Source of the DNA: Dioscorea cayenensis subsp. rotundata
Taxonomy: Eukaryota > Streptophyta > Magnoliopsida > Dioscoreales > Dioscoreaceae
DNA: 64,000 nucleotides
Assembly: GCF_009730915.1 (NCBI RefSeq)
Contig: NC_052474.1
Location: 3,879,501-3,943,500 of the forward strand
Reading direction: 5' to 3'
Positions within the stretch are counted from its first letter, which is position 1. Each line of letters begins with the position of its first letter. Under the pieces are notes generated by a model. The model had not been told where the DNA came from. It did not search any database and saw only the letters and a list, made by a program, of their open reading frames with translations. Below, one piece after another: positions 22,886-33,300 of this stretch. The translations under genes and the position numbers were made by a program.

Positions 22886-23533
22886 ATGGCGGAGAACCAC
22901 GCTGCTCCGGTGAGGATACCGCCGGCGCCGTTCCGGCCCAAGAGTTCGCTCCGATTCCTCGGCGTCTTGAAGCAACCGGACTCTGATCCCCTCGAGCTTG
23001 ACGAAGGCGACGTCGTCTGGTCCTCCGATGATCACTCCTCCCCTTCATCCTCCCCTCCGATCCTCCCCGAGGTACGTGATCGCTCTTACTCCCCTGGCAG
23101 CCGCCGCCGCCCTTTCCCCCAGGAGGCGATCGGGTTATCCGCTCTACTCGCCTCTGGTGACGACGGACCGATGGTTCGCAGGGGGCTGCCGGTACCAGCG
23201 CCGGCGCCAGCGCCGGCCTCGGGGGAGATCGGTGCTGATGGTGGCGGGATTGGGAGGGCGGTGTATGGGTCGGCGCCGGTGAATGTGCCGGCGTGGCCGA
23301 AAGGGAGGGCGAGGGCGACGATGAACGGGTGGGATGAGGAATGGGATGAGTATAAGAAGAGGGAGGAAGAGGAGGACGATGACGACGAGGAGATGGTACC
23401 GCCGCACGTGATAGTGGCGAGGTCGCACGTGACGAGGTTCTCGGTGTGCGAGGGCGCGGGAAGGACTCTGAAAGGTAGGGATTTGAGAAGGGTGAGGAAT
23501 GCGGTGTTTAAGCAGACTGGGTTCCTGGATTGA
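22886..23533 (+). CDS. Senescence regulator S40 family protein (DUF584)
   Basis: Single exon, 215 aa, no intron, as usual for S40 genes. The N-terminus holds the block SLRFLGVLKQ followed by an acidic LELDEGDVVWSS motif (about residues 21-48). The C-terminus ends PPHVIVARSHVTRFSVCEGA, then GRTLKGRDLRRVRNAVFKQT and GFLD, the most conserved S40 signature. Between them are an Ala-Pro repeat (APAPAPAPA, about 102-111) and a highly acidic run (EEEEDDDDEE, about 159-170). Members are small nuclear proteins linked to leaf senescence, dark and stress responses (family knowledge). The start is supported by the TATA box 69 bp upstream and by conservation close to residue 1. The very high GC content of the exon contrasts with its AT-rich surroundings, as in many monocot genes. 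Confidence 0.93.
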   Translation: MAENHAAPVRIPPAPFRPKSSLRFLGVLKQPDSDPLELDEGDVVWSSDDHSSPSSSPPILPEVRDRSYSPGSRRRPFPQEAIGLSALLASGDDGPMVRRGLPVPAPAPAPASGEIGADGGGIGRAVYGSAPVNVPAWPKGRARATMNGWDEEWDEYKKREEEEDDDDEEMVPPHVIVARSHVTRFSVCEGAGRTLKGRDLRRVRNAVFKQTGFLD

Positions 23534-24808
23534 AATCTCAATTGATTGAATCAAAGGGATTAGGGATTTGGGGATTTTGTAGATTGGGGATGATTAATTT
23601 GGGGGATTTTGGTGCCCTTGTGATTAATTATTATGCTGTAGTAGTAATTGGTTTTTTTAGTGTTAATTGGATTGGGAGATCCAGATTGGTTTCATTCTTT
23701 CTATCTATTGTTTATTTATTTATTTATTTTTATGTATTTATTTATTTTTAGCTTAAAATGGAGGGAAAATGGTTTTTATGTTGAATAATTAAAGTGTAAT
23801 AATTATTATTAACATTGGGAACATGTTATAGAAAACAGTGTATGAATAAGTAGAATTTAAAATATTTTAAAATAAATTTAATATAATTTTTAAGAGAGAG
23901 AGGAAAAGAAGAGAACGCAAGGTTTAGTGCTGCTGATTTGTTTTTAATTTACTGATTAGTTTTACGTTAAAAGTGATTAAATTTTGCGAGTGTTTGGAAT
24001 GTCCAAAGTAAATGGTCAAAACTTAAGAAAAGTGATGGGATTTCATCAGTGGATCAGGTTACTGTAAAAAAACATTTTATGAGATTTATTTGTTTTTTAA
24101 ATCTTTGCGTTTGTGGGGGTAATTGCGCACAATTAAGATAATCAATTACCAACGCAAATTGAAGACAACAAATGCTCCACGCAACATTATGTTTTGCAGA
24201 CCACAAACAAGAATTAGTGCTACCTTTAAATTTTAAAATAATTTTTTAATATATTTTAGTAATTTAATTTTTTAAATAATTAAAGTATTTGTCAAGACTC
24301 AAGAGCAGTGCTTCAGAGTTCAGAAAATCAATATATAATTTGTTTGGAACTAAATTCCTTTTAAATATTGTTTATTTGGTTTTAAAAAATAAGTAGAAAA
24401 AAGAATTAATTTTTTAAAGAAGGCACCATCGCATTGCTTTTGTAAAAATTTTTGAATTTTATTTTTTGAATAATAGCTGCTTGTTCCAGCACAATTTGTA
24501 CCTGAGGAAAAAAACTTGCTTGAGCTTATAAGAAATTTTTGAAAAAAATATATTATTTTCATAAATTCATATATATATGATTTAAAATGAAATGAGTAAC
24601 TTGCCCTTCTAGTTTCCATTCTAATTTGCGGCCTTATTTAGCTTTTTATTTATTTATTTATTTATTTATTTAAGGATATTTTGTATTATTTTAATTTTTG
24701 TTTTAACGATTATGATTTATCTATTTTTTTCAAATATTATATATATATATATATTTAAATGTTAAAATATAATAATATTTTTATGCCAAAGCCACTTGAT
24801 TCAACACA
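23534..24808. other. 3' flank of the S40-like gene and AT-rich DNA
   Basis: T-rich downstream sequence with (TTTA)n at about 23706-23750 and 24644-24675. No further gene seen. Confidence 0.55.
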
Positions 24809-24818
24809 TGATAAAATC

Positions 24819-25423
24819 CAATGTTTTCAGACCCGGATTCGACCGAGCGGTCAGACCAGGTTGATCTTGATCCGGCCTTACACTGGTCTGATTTAATATA
24901 TAAAATCGGATTTTGATAAAACCGGGATTGAACCAGTAACCCGGCCGGGTTATCAACCCGGGTTTGCACAATTTTTTTTTTAATTCTTATTTTATTTTAT
25001 AATATACTAATCTTTGGGGGTTATAATGTAAAATTATAAAACTAAAGAAGGGAGAGACCAAAGGAATATTTTTATATTTATTTTTTTATGGGCTTCTTAG
25101 TTGTGTATTTCCTTGTGAATATTTTTATGCTTCTCAATAAATTTTGTATTAGTTTATTCTTATGTTATTTGGTGTATTTCACATTTTTAATGTGGTGTAC
25201 TTCAATATTTATTTATGTAATATACTTGCTTAAATTTTTAAAAATCATGTTTTTATTTTTTTTAAATTTTTATTCTTCAAAATTTGATCTTTTAATTATA
25301 TATAACTAAAAATTATATTATTTTTAATAAAAATTATTGATCTCGGTTCAACCTCGGTTGAACCCCTCGACCCCTGACCCCTACCCTTCTCCAGGTCGAT
25401 GCCCGGTCCGGATCTGAAAACCT
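24819..25423. mobile_element. MULE-type MITE with 10-bp target duplication
   Basis: The flanks carry a perfect 10-bp repeat TGATAAAATC (24809-24818 and 25424-25433). The termini are inverted: CAATGTTTTCAGACCCGGA at the left and AAGGTTTTCAGATCCGGACC read inward from the right. Both subterminal parts are rich in CCGG and GACC words. Ten-base duplications are typical of Mutator-like elements. It is about 605 bp with an AT-rich core and no transposase. The frames at 24781-24969 and 25088-25309 within it are chance. Confidence 0.85.
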
Positions 25424-25433
25424 TGATAAAATC

Positions 25434-27329
25434 AGATGCTTGTTGTCCTTTTCAAAATAATAATAATAATAATGTTTTTATCATGTGAGTTGATATTATT
25501 TGTTAAACTTACTTAGCATGTGCTCAAGTTTCCAAGTTGAACATTTGTGTGGAGGCTTGATAAACTTCAATTAAGAGTTATTTATTGAGGAAGCTCTTTT
25601 TGGAGGAGTTCAGAATGGCAGGTGGTATTCAATTTTTCAGCAATGAAGATTTAAATTGAAAGCTTTCAGAATATTTCATGATCAAACTAAATTTGAATCA
25701 GTGTTATTTGCAGAGAAGCATTTTGAGTTGAATACCAAATTTGGATGCTTGATTGGAGACTAAATTTGGTTACTTGATTTAAGATATTTTTGGTGAGTAT
25801 TCAAATTGAAGACAATTTTACTTAGAGCTAAAATAGGCGAGTGTTAATTAAGGTGATGATTTAAATTAATTAAAAATTATGTGAAGATCAATTAAAGACA
25901 AAATTTAGTTGATTGTAAATTTAATGAAGAATATATTGAAGAAGAATTGAAGATTCTTTGAAGCTATCTTTGAACATGAAGAATCATTGAAGGTTGATTG
26001 AAAGTCTAAGTTTAGGTATGATCGATCTCTGGTTTTGCTTTTTTTTTTTAAGGGATTTGATTTTTCGAACTTAGTCCCTCAAACGTAGGTACATTGCATT
26101 GACAATGTTCACTCTTTGTGGATGTGTGTGCACTTGGTACTTAATGATTGATAAATTAATAATCCACAACCCGTAACTTAACTGACAATATATATAGGAT
26201 TCAATGTTGATCATGATAATACAAAGTTCATTATTAAGTGTAAGTTTTTTTTATGGTTGAGAGAATGGTGTTACTGTTTTAGTGATAATATCATTAATAA
26301 AAGTAGGAAATTTGTGAAGATTGTGATACATTATAATAAAAGTAACTCTGTAGCAATGACGAATTCATCAGAAAGAGACTCCGAAGAAAATGAGACGTTG
26401 AATCTTAGACAATTATGGGGTCTTATTAACTTTAAAATTCTATGTGACTTGAAGCAATACAATGGAACATAAATCATGAAAAACGTTGCCTGATTCAGTC
26501 AATAGTCCATGATATTAAAGAGTGTTTAATATGTTGATAATCACCAATTAAAGTGCATTGTTGATTTTAGAGGTCAACTTGACTATAGGATCGAACTGCA
26601 ATTAATAATAAATTACTGACTAGATATCTGCTAAAGTTATTGTTAATAATAATAAATATCTAATCTTAATTTCTGACTAGATATCATGAATCTTACAGTA
26701 ATCATATGCTGTGAGCTTCCAAATCTTAATTTCCAAATCTGACTAGATATCATGAATCGAAATTAAGTTAAGGTAACATTTGCTATGTCACCAAAGTCTG
26801 TAATCTTACAGTAAGCATATGCTGTGAGCTTCCAAATCTTATAATAAAGAAAGGTTAGATGAGTTTGACCAATTGATTATCTTGTAAATTTCAGTAAACT
26901 CTTTTGGTCAGTTAGTTAACAAATTGTTAATCAATACAACATGAGTGAAACAAACAACTACTTTTGTTTGAACAACATAACACAAGAAGCAACACAATCA
27001 AGATAAGCCTGTAAATATTGCATTCTATTCATTTCTCTTGTTTGCAATACAAATGATATATCTAAATGTAAATATATACTTTTCAGTACTTTTTTCATAG
27101 TAAGTTTATAGCATCGACAACGAACAACATTTTATGCCTACTAAATTACTTTACTCCAATTGCTTCAAAGACCAATTCTTGAGCTGCTTTCCTTATATTC
27201 GGATTAGCAACTTCTAGGACTGAACTTCTTGAAGCCCATCTCAAAGTCTCCAAATTCTTTTACTGAACATCAAGTTCAAGCCTCTCCAAATCATTGTAAG
27301 AAGAATCACTTCTAGTTCATCTTCCAAAC
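25434..27329. other. Intergenic DNA with diverged TTGAAG-type repeats and a local duplication
   Basis: About 25500-26030 is dense in variants of ATTGAAGA/TTGAAG, perhaps an old LTR or internal retroelement fragment, but with no ends visible. At 26689-26728 a 40-bp block (AATCTTACAGTAATCATATG onward) recurs at 26802-26841 with one mismatch. CTGACTAGATATCATGAATC occurs at about 26673 and again at about 26739. Sequence after about 27000 is the 3' flank of the YSL gene. Confidence 0.45.
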
Positions 27330-30300
27330 TTAAGTAGACACAAATCTCATGCATATAGGAGGATTAATCTTTGCTAGTGCAAGCAAAGAAGACGGAAGAA
27401 TCCATAGTCCGTCACCGCAAATCAAGCCTGAAGCAACTGCAGGCAACATCAAAGCAGCCTTCTTGCTGTTAAGCTTGTCCCAAGCAAACACAATTAAGCT
27501 GCCAACACACATATCGATCGCGAAACTGGCACCAACCAAGAATGGTACTGCCATGGCCATTGGCAAAGGCACCCATCTACCATACTTGACTGGGAAAAGA
27601 TCTCTCATCATATTAGCGGCGAGGGCGAAGCCAAAGAATCCATAACAAAGTTGCAAGCAGTGTTGTGGGAGTGCAGAGAAGCCCTCAACACCGAGAATTG
27701 CCATGTTTCGGTATATTAAAGCATAAGGAGCCTTGAAACTTCCTTCGGGGTTCCCGACATCAAAGGCTTTGTAGAAGAGGAAAAAGGTTAGAGGGGCAAC
27801 AACACATCCTATTGCTGTTCCAATGGCCTGGCTTAGAAGCATCGAGCGGGGGGATGTCATTGTGAGATGGCCGGTCTTGAAGTCATGCATCAGGTCGGCC
27901 GAAATGGATACTACTGATTTGATTAGTCCACAGCCAACAAGGCCTGCAACCACTCCGGAGTCTTTTCCCGCCCAAGCTGCAAGAATGTATAGAGACACTT
28001 TTCCATAATTGTAGGCCATGTTCATGTCTGTGAGACCTGCGCCATAAGCATTGCAGAAGCCCAGAGCAGGGAGCGAGGATGTAAGCTGTGATGACATAGT
28101 ACCACTTCACCTGAGAAAACATTAGTGGTATTGCAATGACAGAAATTACGGTGAAGAAGACGTAGCCTGAGAAAGCTAGCCATAAAGGAATGGTCTCTCT
28201 TGCGAAAAGCTCATTGCGCTTGAAATCATCATGAATTGCGAAACTATCCCGATCTGCCACTGTTTGATTTGAAGATCAATCAGAAGGTTTACAGAACTGT
28301 TTCTAGATAATGTTTTTGGCCCAGTTGCCCCTTTACCTGTTTTGAGGAATTTGCATTTGGATCTTTCATGCATGCTCCTTGTGGATAAATAAAAGATTTT
28401 GAAGAAGTTGTAGAGACCGTCTCCTAGGATAAGTGCTATAGAGATGAAAACCTGTGGCAAGAACAAATAAAGAACTAGTATGTAAGAAACAAGTTACTTG
28501 AGTAATGCACTTCCAAATCAGCATATGAATTAAATTCTTTTCTTTTTTTTTTCTTTTTCTTTTTTGGCATTTTGGAACACCTTGTAGCCTTGCAAGCTTC
28601 TCATGCTGCTTTCTGGTAAAGTATTGGGGTACCAATCCCCTTTGAGTTCGCTTATAAGAGGCCACATTACACCCCATGAAAGCACTGCTCCAAGAAGAAG
28701 AGACAGATTAACCAGATGGGAACAAATCATTCCTGCTCCAACGTAAGTGAGGCTGAAATCAAAAAAAAATCTGCAAGCAAGATTGTCAGCACAGTCATCG
28801 CTCTAATTGTGCAAAACATATGGAAGCTTAACAGATAGAACAGAAGAATTAAGAAAATATACGTTTGTTTCCAAGCTTTTAGCCCAAAAGTTGGGAATTG
28901 AGAGAAGCCACAAACATCTCCCCCAGAGAAGAACCACTGAAAGAAACTCCAGAGGAAACTGATTGTGAAGTACTTTGCAAATCCATGAACCTGCTTTCTG
29001 GAAGAGAAGCAGAAAACAAAAGTTTTCTTAAGCTAAATTCATATAGTTTTTTTCTTCATTTCTCATCCAATAAGTAAAGTTTGATCACATACTTTGCCAT
29101 TTCATTACCATCAGGAGAGTGGAAGCCATTGATGAGAACAGCAGTAGCTGTTCCACTTGGGTAAGATAAGTTGTAATCAATGATCATTATCTGGAGGATA
29201 AAAATTCAATTGTAATTTATATAATATAAAGAAACAAGAAAATGGTTAAATAAATTTGTCTCTTTGAACTTCGATTTAGTGAAAACTAGACAGGAAGTTG
29301 AATGAATTGGACAACTCGGTCATTATCATGATTAAAAGCACGATGGGAACTCCCTGAGAAACAGACACAAATGGTGACGAATATATAGTTAATTGCAATA
29401 AAGAAACCTTCCAAGTCCTTATTTCCTATCAACATAGTAGACATCAATGAAAATCTGATGCTTTTAAGCCATGCCAAGCAAGAAAATGAGCTACAATTTC
29501 ATTAGCTTTAATTAACATCTTTAGAAGTCATTATCAGCAGTAGAATAATTTGCAAACCCTGTCATCGGTTCAAATGCAATGTTCACCTAAGTGATCAGTC
29601 CCTGTTATCTCCTTCAATGGGAGTCTGATGAGGCAACTCCTCAAGTTAATTAAAACAACAGAATGTTAATCAGAATGATTAATTAGAACCAACTCACTAA
29701 AAGCTTCCATATTTATATAGAACTTCCCCAGATAATAGAAAGCAAAAGCCTTAATAAATCTCATTAACTACATGTAAACTACTCATTAAAAGTTCCAGAT
29801 GAGAGAAACCTCTTCAAAATTTAAGCAATTGAAAACAGAGGAAAAGATCAAGCATGCACCTTCCTGAGAGGAACCAAAGCCAGAAGACCAGCAAAACTCG
29901 CAGTAAAGAGAAAACCAGTCATCCAACCCATCCCAGGCTCCTTGTAGCTCCCTGGTGCATTCCCCTCTGTATCCACCCCTGCCTGCTCGTATGTCTTCTT
30001 GTTCAATCCCAATAGATAAGAGCCAAATCCACCTGCAAACACAACCACTCAATGAAACAGTAATTCAATCAGACACCTGATTGGCATAACAAAATGTTCC
30101 AAGGCTTCACACCTCCAACAGCAATGCTATAACAAGCAACAGCACAAGTCTGCACAACGGTGTTCTCTTGCCGAGTGAACGGTGTGGAGATGAACCCAAC
30201 CTTTCCGGCCAACTTAGTCCATGTCCGAAGAAAGACAAAGGCTAAGAGCGCAGCCGAGACGTTGAGCGTCGGAACAAGGCCAGTGGTGAGGTTGAGCTTC

Positions 30301-30473
30301 ATCACTATAACACTATACATGATCCCAATGGCGATGCTTGCCACCACGCCCCTCAATGTCAGCTGTTTGGACCAAGGAGGGATCTTCTTCCAATCCTCAG
30401 TTCCTCTTTCCTTCTCCTGGACCTCCAAGTCCTCACCTTTCTCAATCTCCTCCCTCTCCTTTTGATCCTCCAT
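27330..30473 (-). CDS. YSL: YSL-family metal-nicotianamine transporter, one frameshift in the last exon
   Basis: Oligopeptide-transporter superfamily, Yellow Stripe-Like group; these membrane proteins move metal-nicotianamine complexes. Minus-strand exons: 30473-30113, 30032-29860, 29190-29093, 28997-28863, 28770-28581, 28451-28337, 28259-27330, all GT-AG. Sum 2002 bp; removing one base gives 666 aa, near the usual 670. Landmarks: MNLTTG-type segment [98 protein letters not shown] and [20 protein letters not shown] near the C-terminus. Around 13-14 hydrophobic spans follow an acidic N-terminus. The start is MEDQ at 30473; an in-frame ATG five codons upstream is also possible. The oddity is one extra base within 28068-28071 (ILAP then LGFCNAYG in another frame). 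It is an assembly error or a null allele. The exact YSL subgroup is not resolved. Confidence 0.9.
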
Positions 30474-33130
30474 TCCTAAAGTTCCCAACTTTTTCTATCA
30501 CACTGTGAAAAAACCAAACTTTAGATAAGAATTCACAAACAAACCTTGAAACCAATTAGAATTCTCAGCAACAGCTTCAATAACCAGCTCCAAATCACAG
30601 GAACAAAATCAATGGCAATATATCAACTTCATCAAAGTAGTTTTTATGGGTAATTAGAGAGTGACCACAAACTGAAGAATGTACTGCCTGCAAGTACAAT
30701 CAACCTTGATTGTACTACAGATTGAGCAAAAGAAGCTGTTTGTTTCCACCTTTCCACCTTCTCACTCCTCCTTTCCACCCTCCCACCCTCCCTCCCTGAG
30801 CTCCCTCCCTACCTAGCTGTCTAAAAACTCCTCTTCATGTCCACATAGCTTGAGTGAAGGGCAACAACATAAATATTATAATATTGCTTTTATAGTTTCA
30901 TACTCCACAAGCACAGTTGACAAATAGAAAATAAATGTATATATATTAAATGCACGTCTTTTTCTTTGCTTTTTTGTGTTTGTGATTCCAAGAAGTTTAT
31001 AAGAAATTTTTTCTACACCAATAAGATTTTAGATCAATGAATGAGATCATCTTGCTCTTAAAGCATTAACTTTTTCTAAAATAATTTATCAAATTACAAC
31101 ATATCAAAATTATAATATCATTAACATTTAATTCTCACCCGTGCATATGCCCCTAATATATATAACATTTATTATTTTTATTAAAAAAATTATAATGTTA
31201 TTACTGTTGATCTCTTAATTTATTAATATCAGATTTTTTTATGTATAATATATATTTTTCAATCTCAGTTCATATAAAGTGAAGCCTTTTTATGTGTTGT
31301 TCATATCACTATTTTAAAAAATATAATATTTCTTATTGAGTGGTTGCTATTTTTTTTTTTAAAGTTATAACAATATTTAAAATTTAAATAATTAATTTGA
31401 TAATCATGCATCTTTTCAATGAATTGGAAAGATGAAAGTCATCAAGCTTTTGAAATGGTGGTTGGAACCATTTTGTTCATCCTAGCTTTGGAATTAGATC
31501 CTATTCTCTTTGAAACTGATCCACAAGCAAACCAATGTTGGTATCAAAATCAACTGACAATGAACATGGTTATGAGAATCAATAATTAGAGATGGAATGA
31601 TTGCTAATTCTTGATATATATATATATATATAATATATCACTACATCATCAAACTGTTTATGAATAGTAAGTAACCCACTGTCATGTTTTACATTCAAGA
31701 GGAAAAGTGTTAATGGAGAACCACATGTTTGGATGAGCAAGGACCTTCACTTTAAAGTTTAAAAACAATGTATTGTTGTGGGAAGTGATAGAGCATTTAG
31801 CATTGGGTGATGGAAAGTAAATACATATATTAAAGGGGATTGATTGGATTAAGGATAATATTCTTTTCCGTTTTCAGAAATCTTAGATAAATATAAAATA
31901 TAATAACATTGCATATAAAACAAGTCCAAAAGGTATGTAGATGATATAAATACAAAATAAAATGCAATTGTAAGATATATTAAATATGATGCTCACTTTT
32001 ATGTATCCATAGATGGGTCTATGGGTATTAATTATATTGGTATTTTATATAGTTTTTTTAGTTTTATAATATTTAATTATAGAGTTTGGCAAAACTTTGC
32101 TTGAGATGATTGGTTGGGGTTTCGAGGCATGTTTTTGTCATAAAAATTAAAATGATATATTTATATATCTTCCTCAAGAAGAGAAATTATCTAATTATCT
32201 GATTTCATGTTCTCTATCTTATAGTATTATGTTTATAAATATGAAAATTACTAAAAACACCCTCAAAATTTGCAATATGCACAAATTCTCCCCCTAAATT
32301 TTTTCTTTGTGTTAGAGTAAAATAAAAAAAGTACACTAAAATAGAATATATTATTTCATTTAAAAAAAATTAAGCATGTCTATCAAGCAATTCTAACGCT
32401 AATTTTTCCTTGAATTTAACAATTTCTAGTAAAATAATTTGTATCCATTTGTATTCATAATCTGTTATCTTAGTTTGCAGTGTGCATTTAAGAATATTTT
32501 ATTTGAAGACTTGAACTAATTTCATCTCAGTGTCTCCCTTCAAAATATGTGGTCATTTTGGTGTGCCCACTTAAAAGGCCAATTTGAACAATTTAACAAT
32601 ACATGTTCTTTGAAATATTTGGCTAAAAAAAACCTATAATATTTTTTTATTAGTACTTCCTATCTCCTAACTTTTTTATTATGAAAATTGTTCACTCATT
32701 TATATTGTGGATATCTGCAACCCTTAGCTAAAAAAGATAAAATGTTAAGGAGTCAACAAAAATAGTTAAGAGAAGTCTAGAATTTGAAAACCCTAGAAGG
32801 GTTGAGTCAAGTAGTTCCAAGGTGATGCATGGTAGTGGCAGCACAATCAAATCAAAGCATTGTATTGAGTGACCTTTTGAAGAGAATTCAATTTACTGTT
32901 TTTATGGTTGTATATGGATGGCTCTTTGTTTTGAGTTGTTTGGACTTCTATCTTATGGGCTCTCTAATCATTTTTTCTAGTAAATGTGGATCCACCTGGT
33001 AAAAAAAAAATTGTTAATTCTAAATGTCCAAAATTATTTATTTATTTATTATATATTTATTTGTGTGGGCTTTAAAGACTATATCCCAAAACAGGGCCTT
33101 TAAAACGAATCAACACATGAGGCCTGAAAA
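30474..33130. other. Divergent promoter region between the YSL and kinesin genes, AT-rich
   Basis: No gene seen. Includes an (AT)n tract at about 31616-31632. At 32240-32290 the sequence GAAAATTACTAAAAACACCC...TTTGCAATAT resembles the left terminus of the large MULE at 9698. No matching partner end was found, so it may be a lone terminal fragment. The C/T-rich stretch at about 30750-30830 is probably the YSL leader or promoter. Confidence 0.45.
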
Positions 33131-33163
33131 ATGGGCCTTCAAAGCAAATCAAGCCCAATAGCA

Positions 33164-33190
33164 GCAACGGTCCATTCGCTTCCAACGGTC
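33164..33190. promoter_or_regulatory. MSA-like mitotic elements upstream of the kinesin
   Basis: TCCAACGGTC (33181-33190) fits the M-phase-specific activator consensus YCYAACGGYY recognised by three-repeat MYB factors. A second AACGG core (GCAACGGTCC) lies at 33164-33173. They are about 115-135 bp before the start codon of a KIN-14 gene, where G2/M expression would be expected (inference). Confidence 0.55.
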
Positions 33191-33248
33191 GCCATTTTCA
33201 AATTTGAACCCATGCTCATCCCAGTAGGAAAGACCAAACGAAAGCTAC

Positions 33249-33295
33249 CCTCTCTCTCTCTACTCTCTCTCTCTCTCTTTCGCTCTCTCTCATCA
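33249..33295 (+). repeat. (CT)n tract in the kinesin 5' leader
   Basis: Imperfect CTCTCT repeats directly before the ATG, probably a pyrimidine-rich transcription-start or leader element. Confidence 0.6.
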
Positions 33296-33300
33296 TTTTC

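Noticed and set aside
23086..23554. Minus-strand frames opposite the S40-like gene
   Set aside because: They arise from the GC-rich, acidic-codon composition of the real gene on the plus strand.
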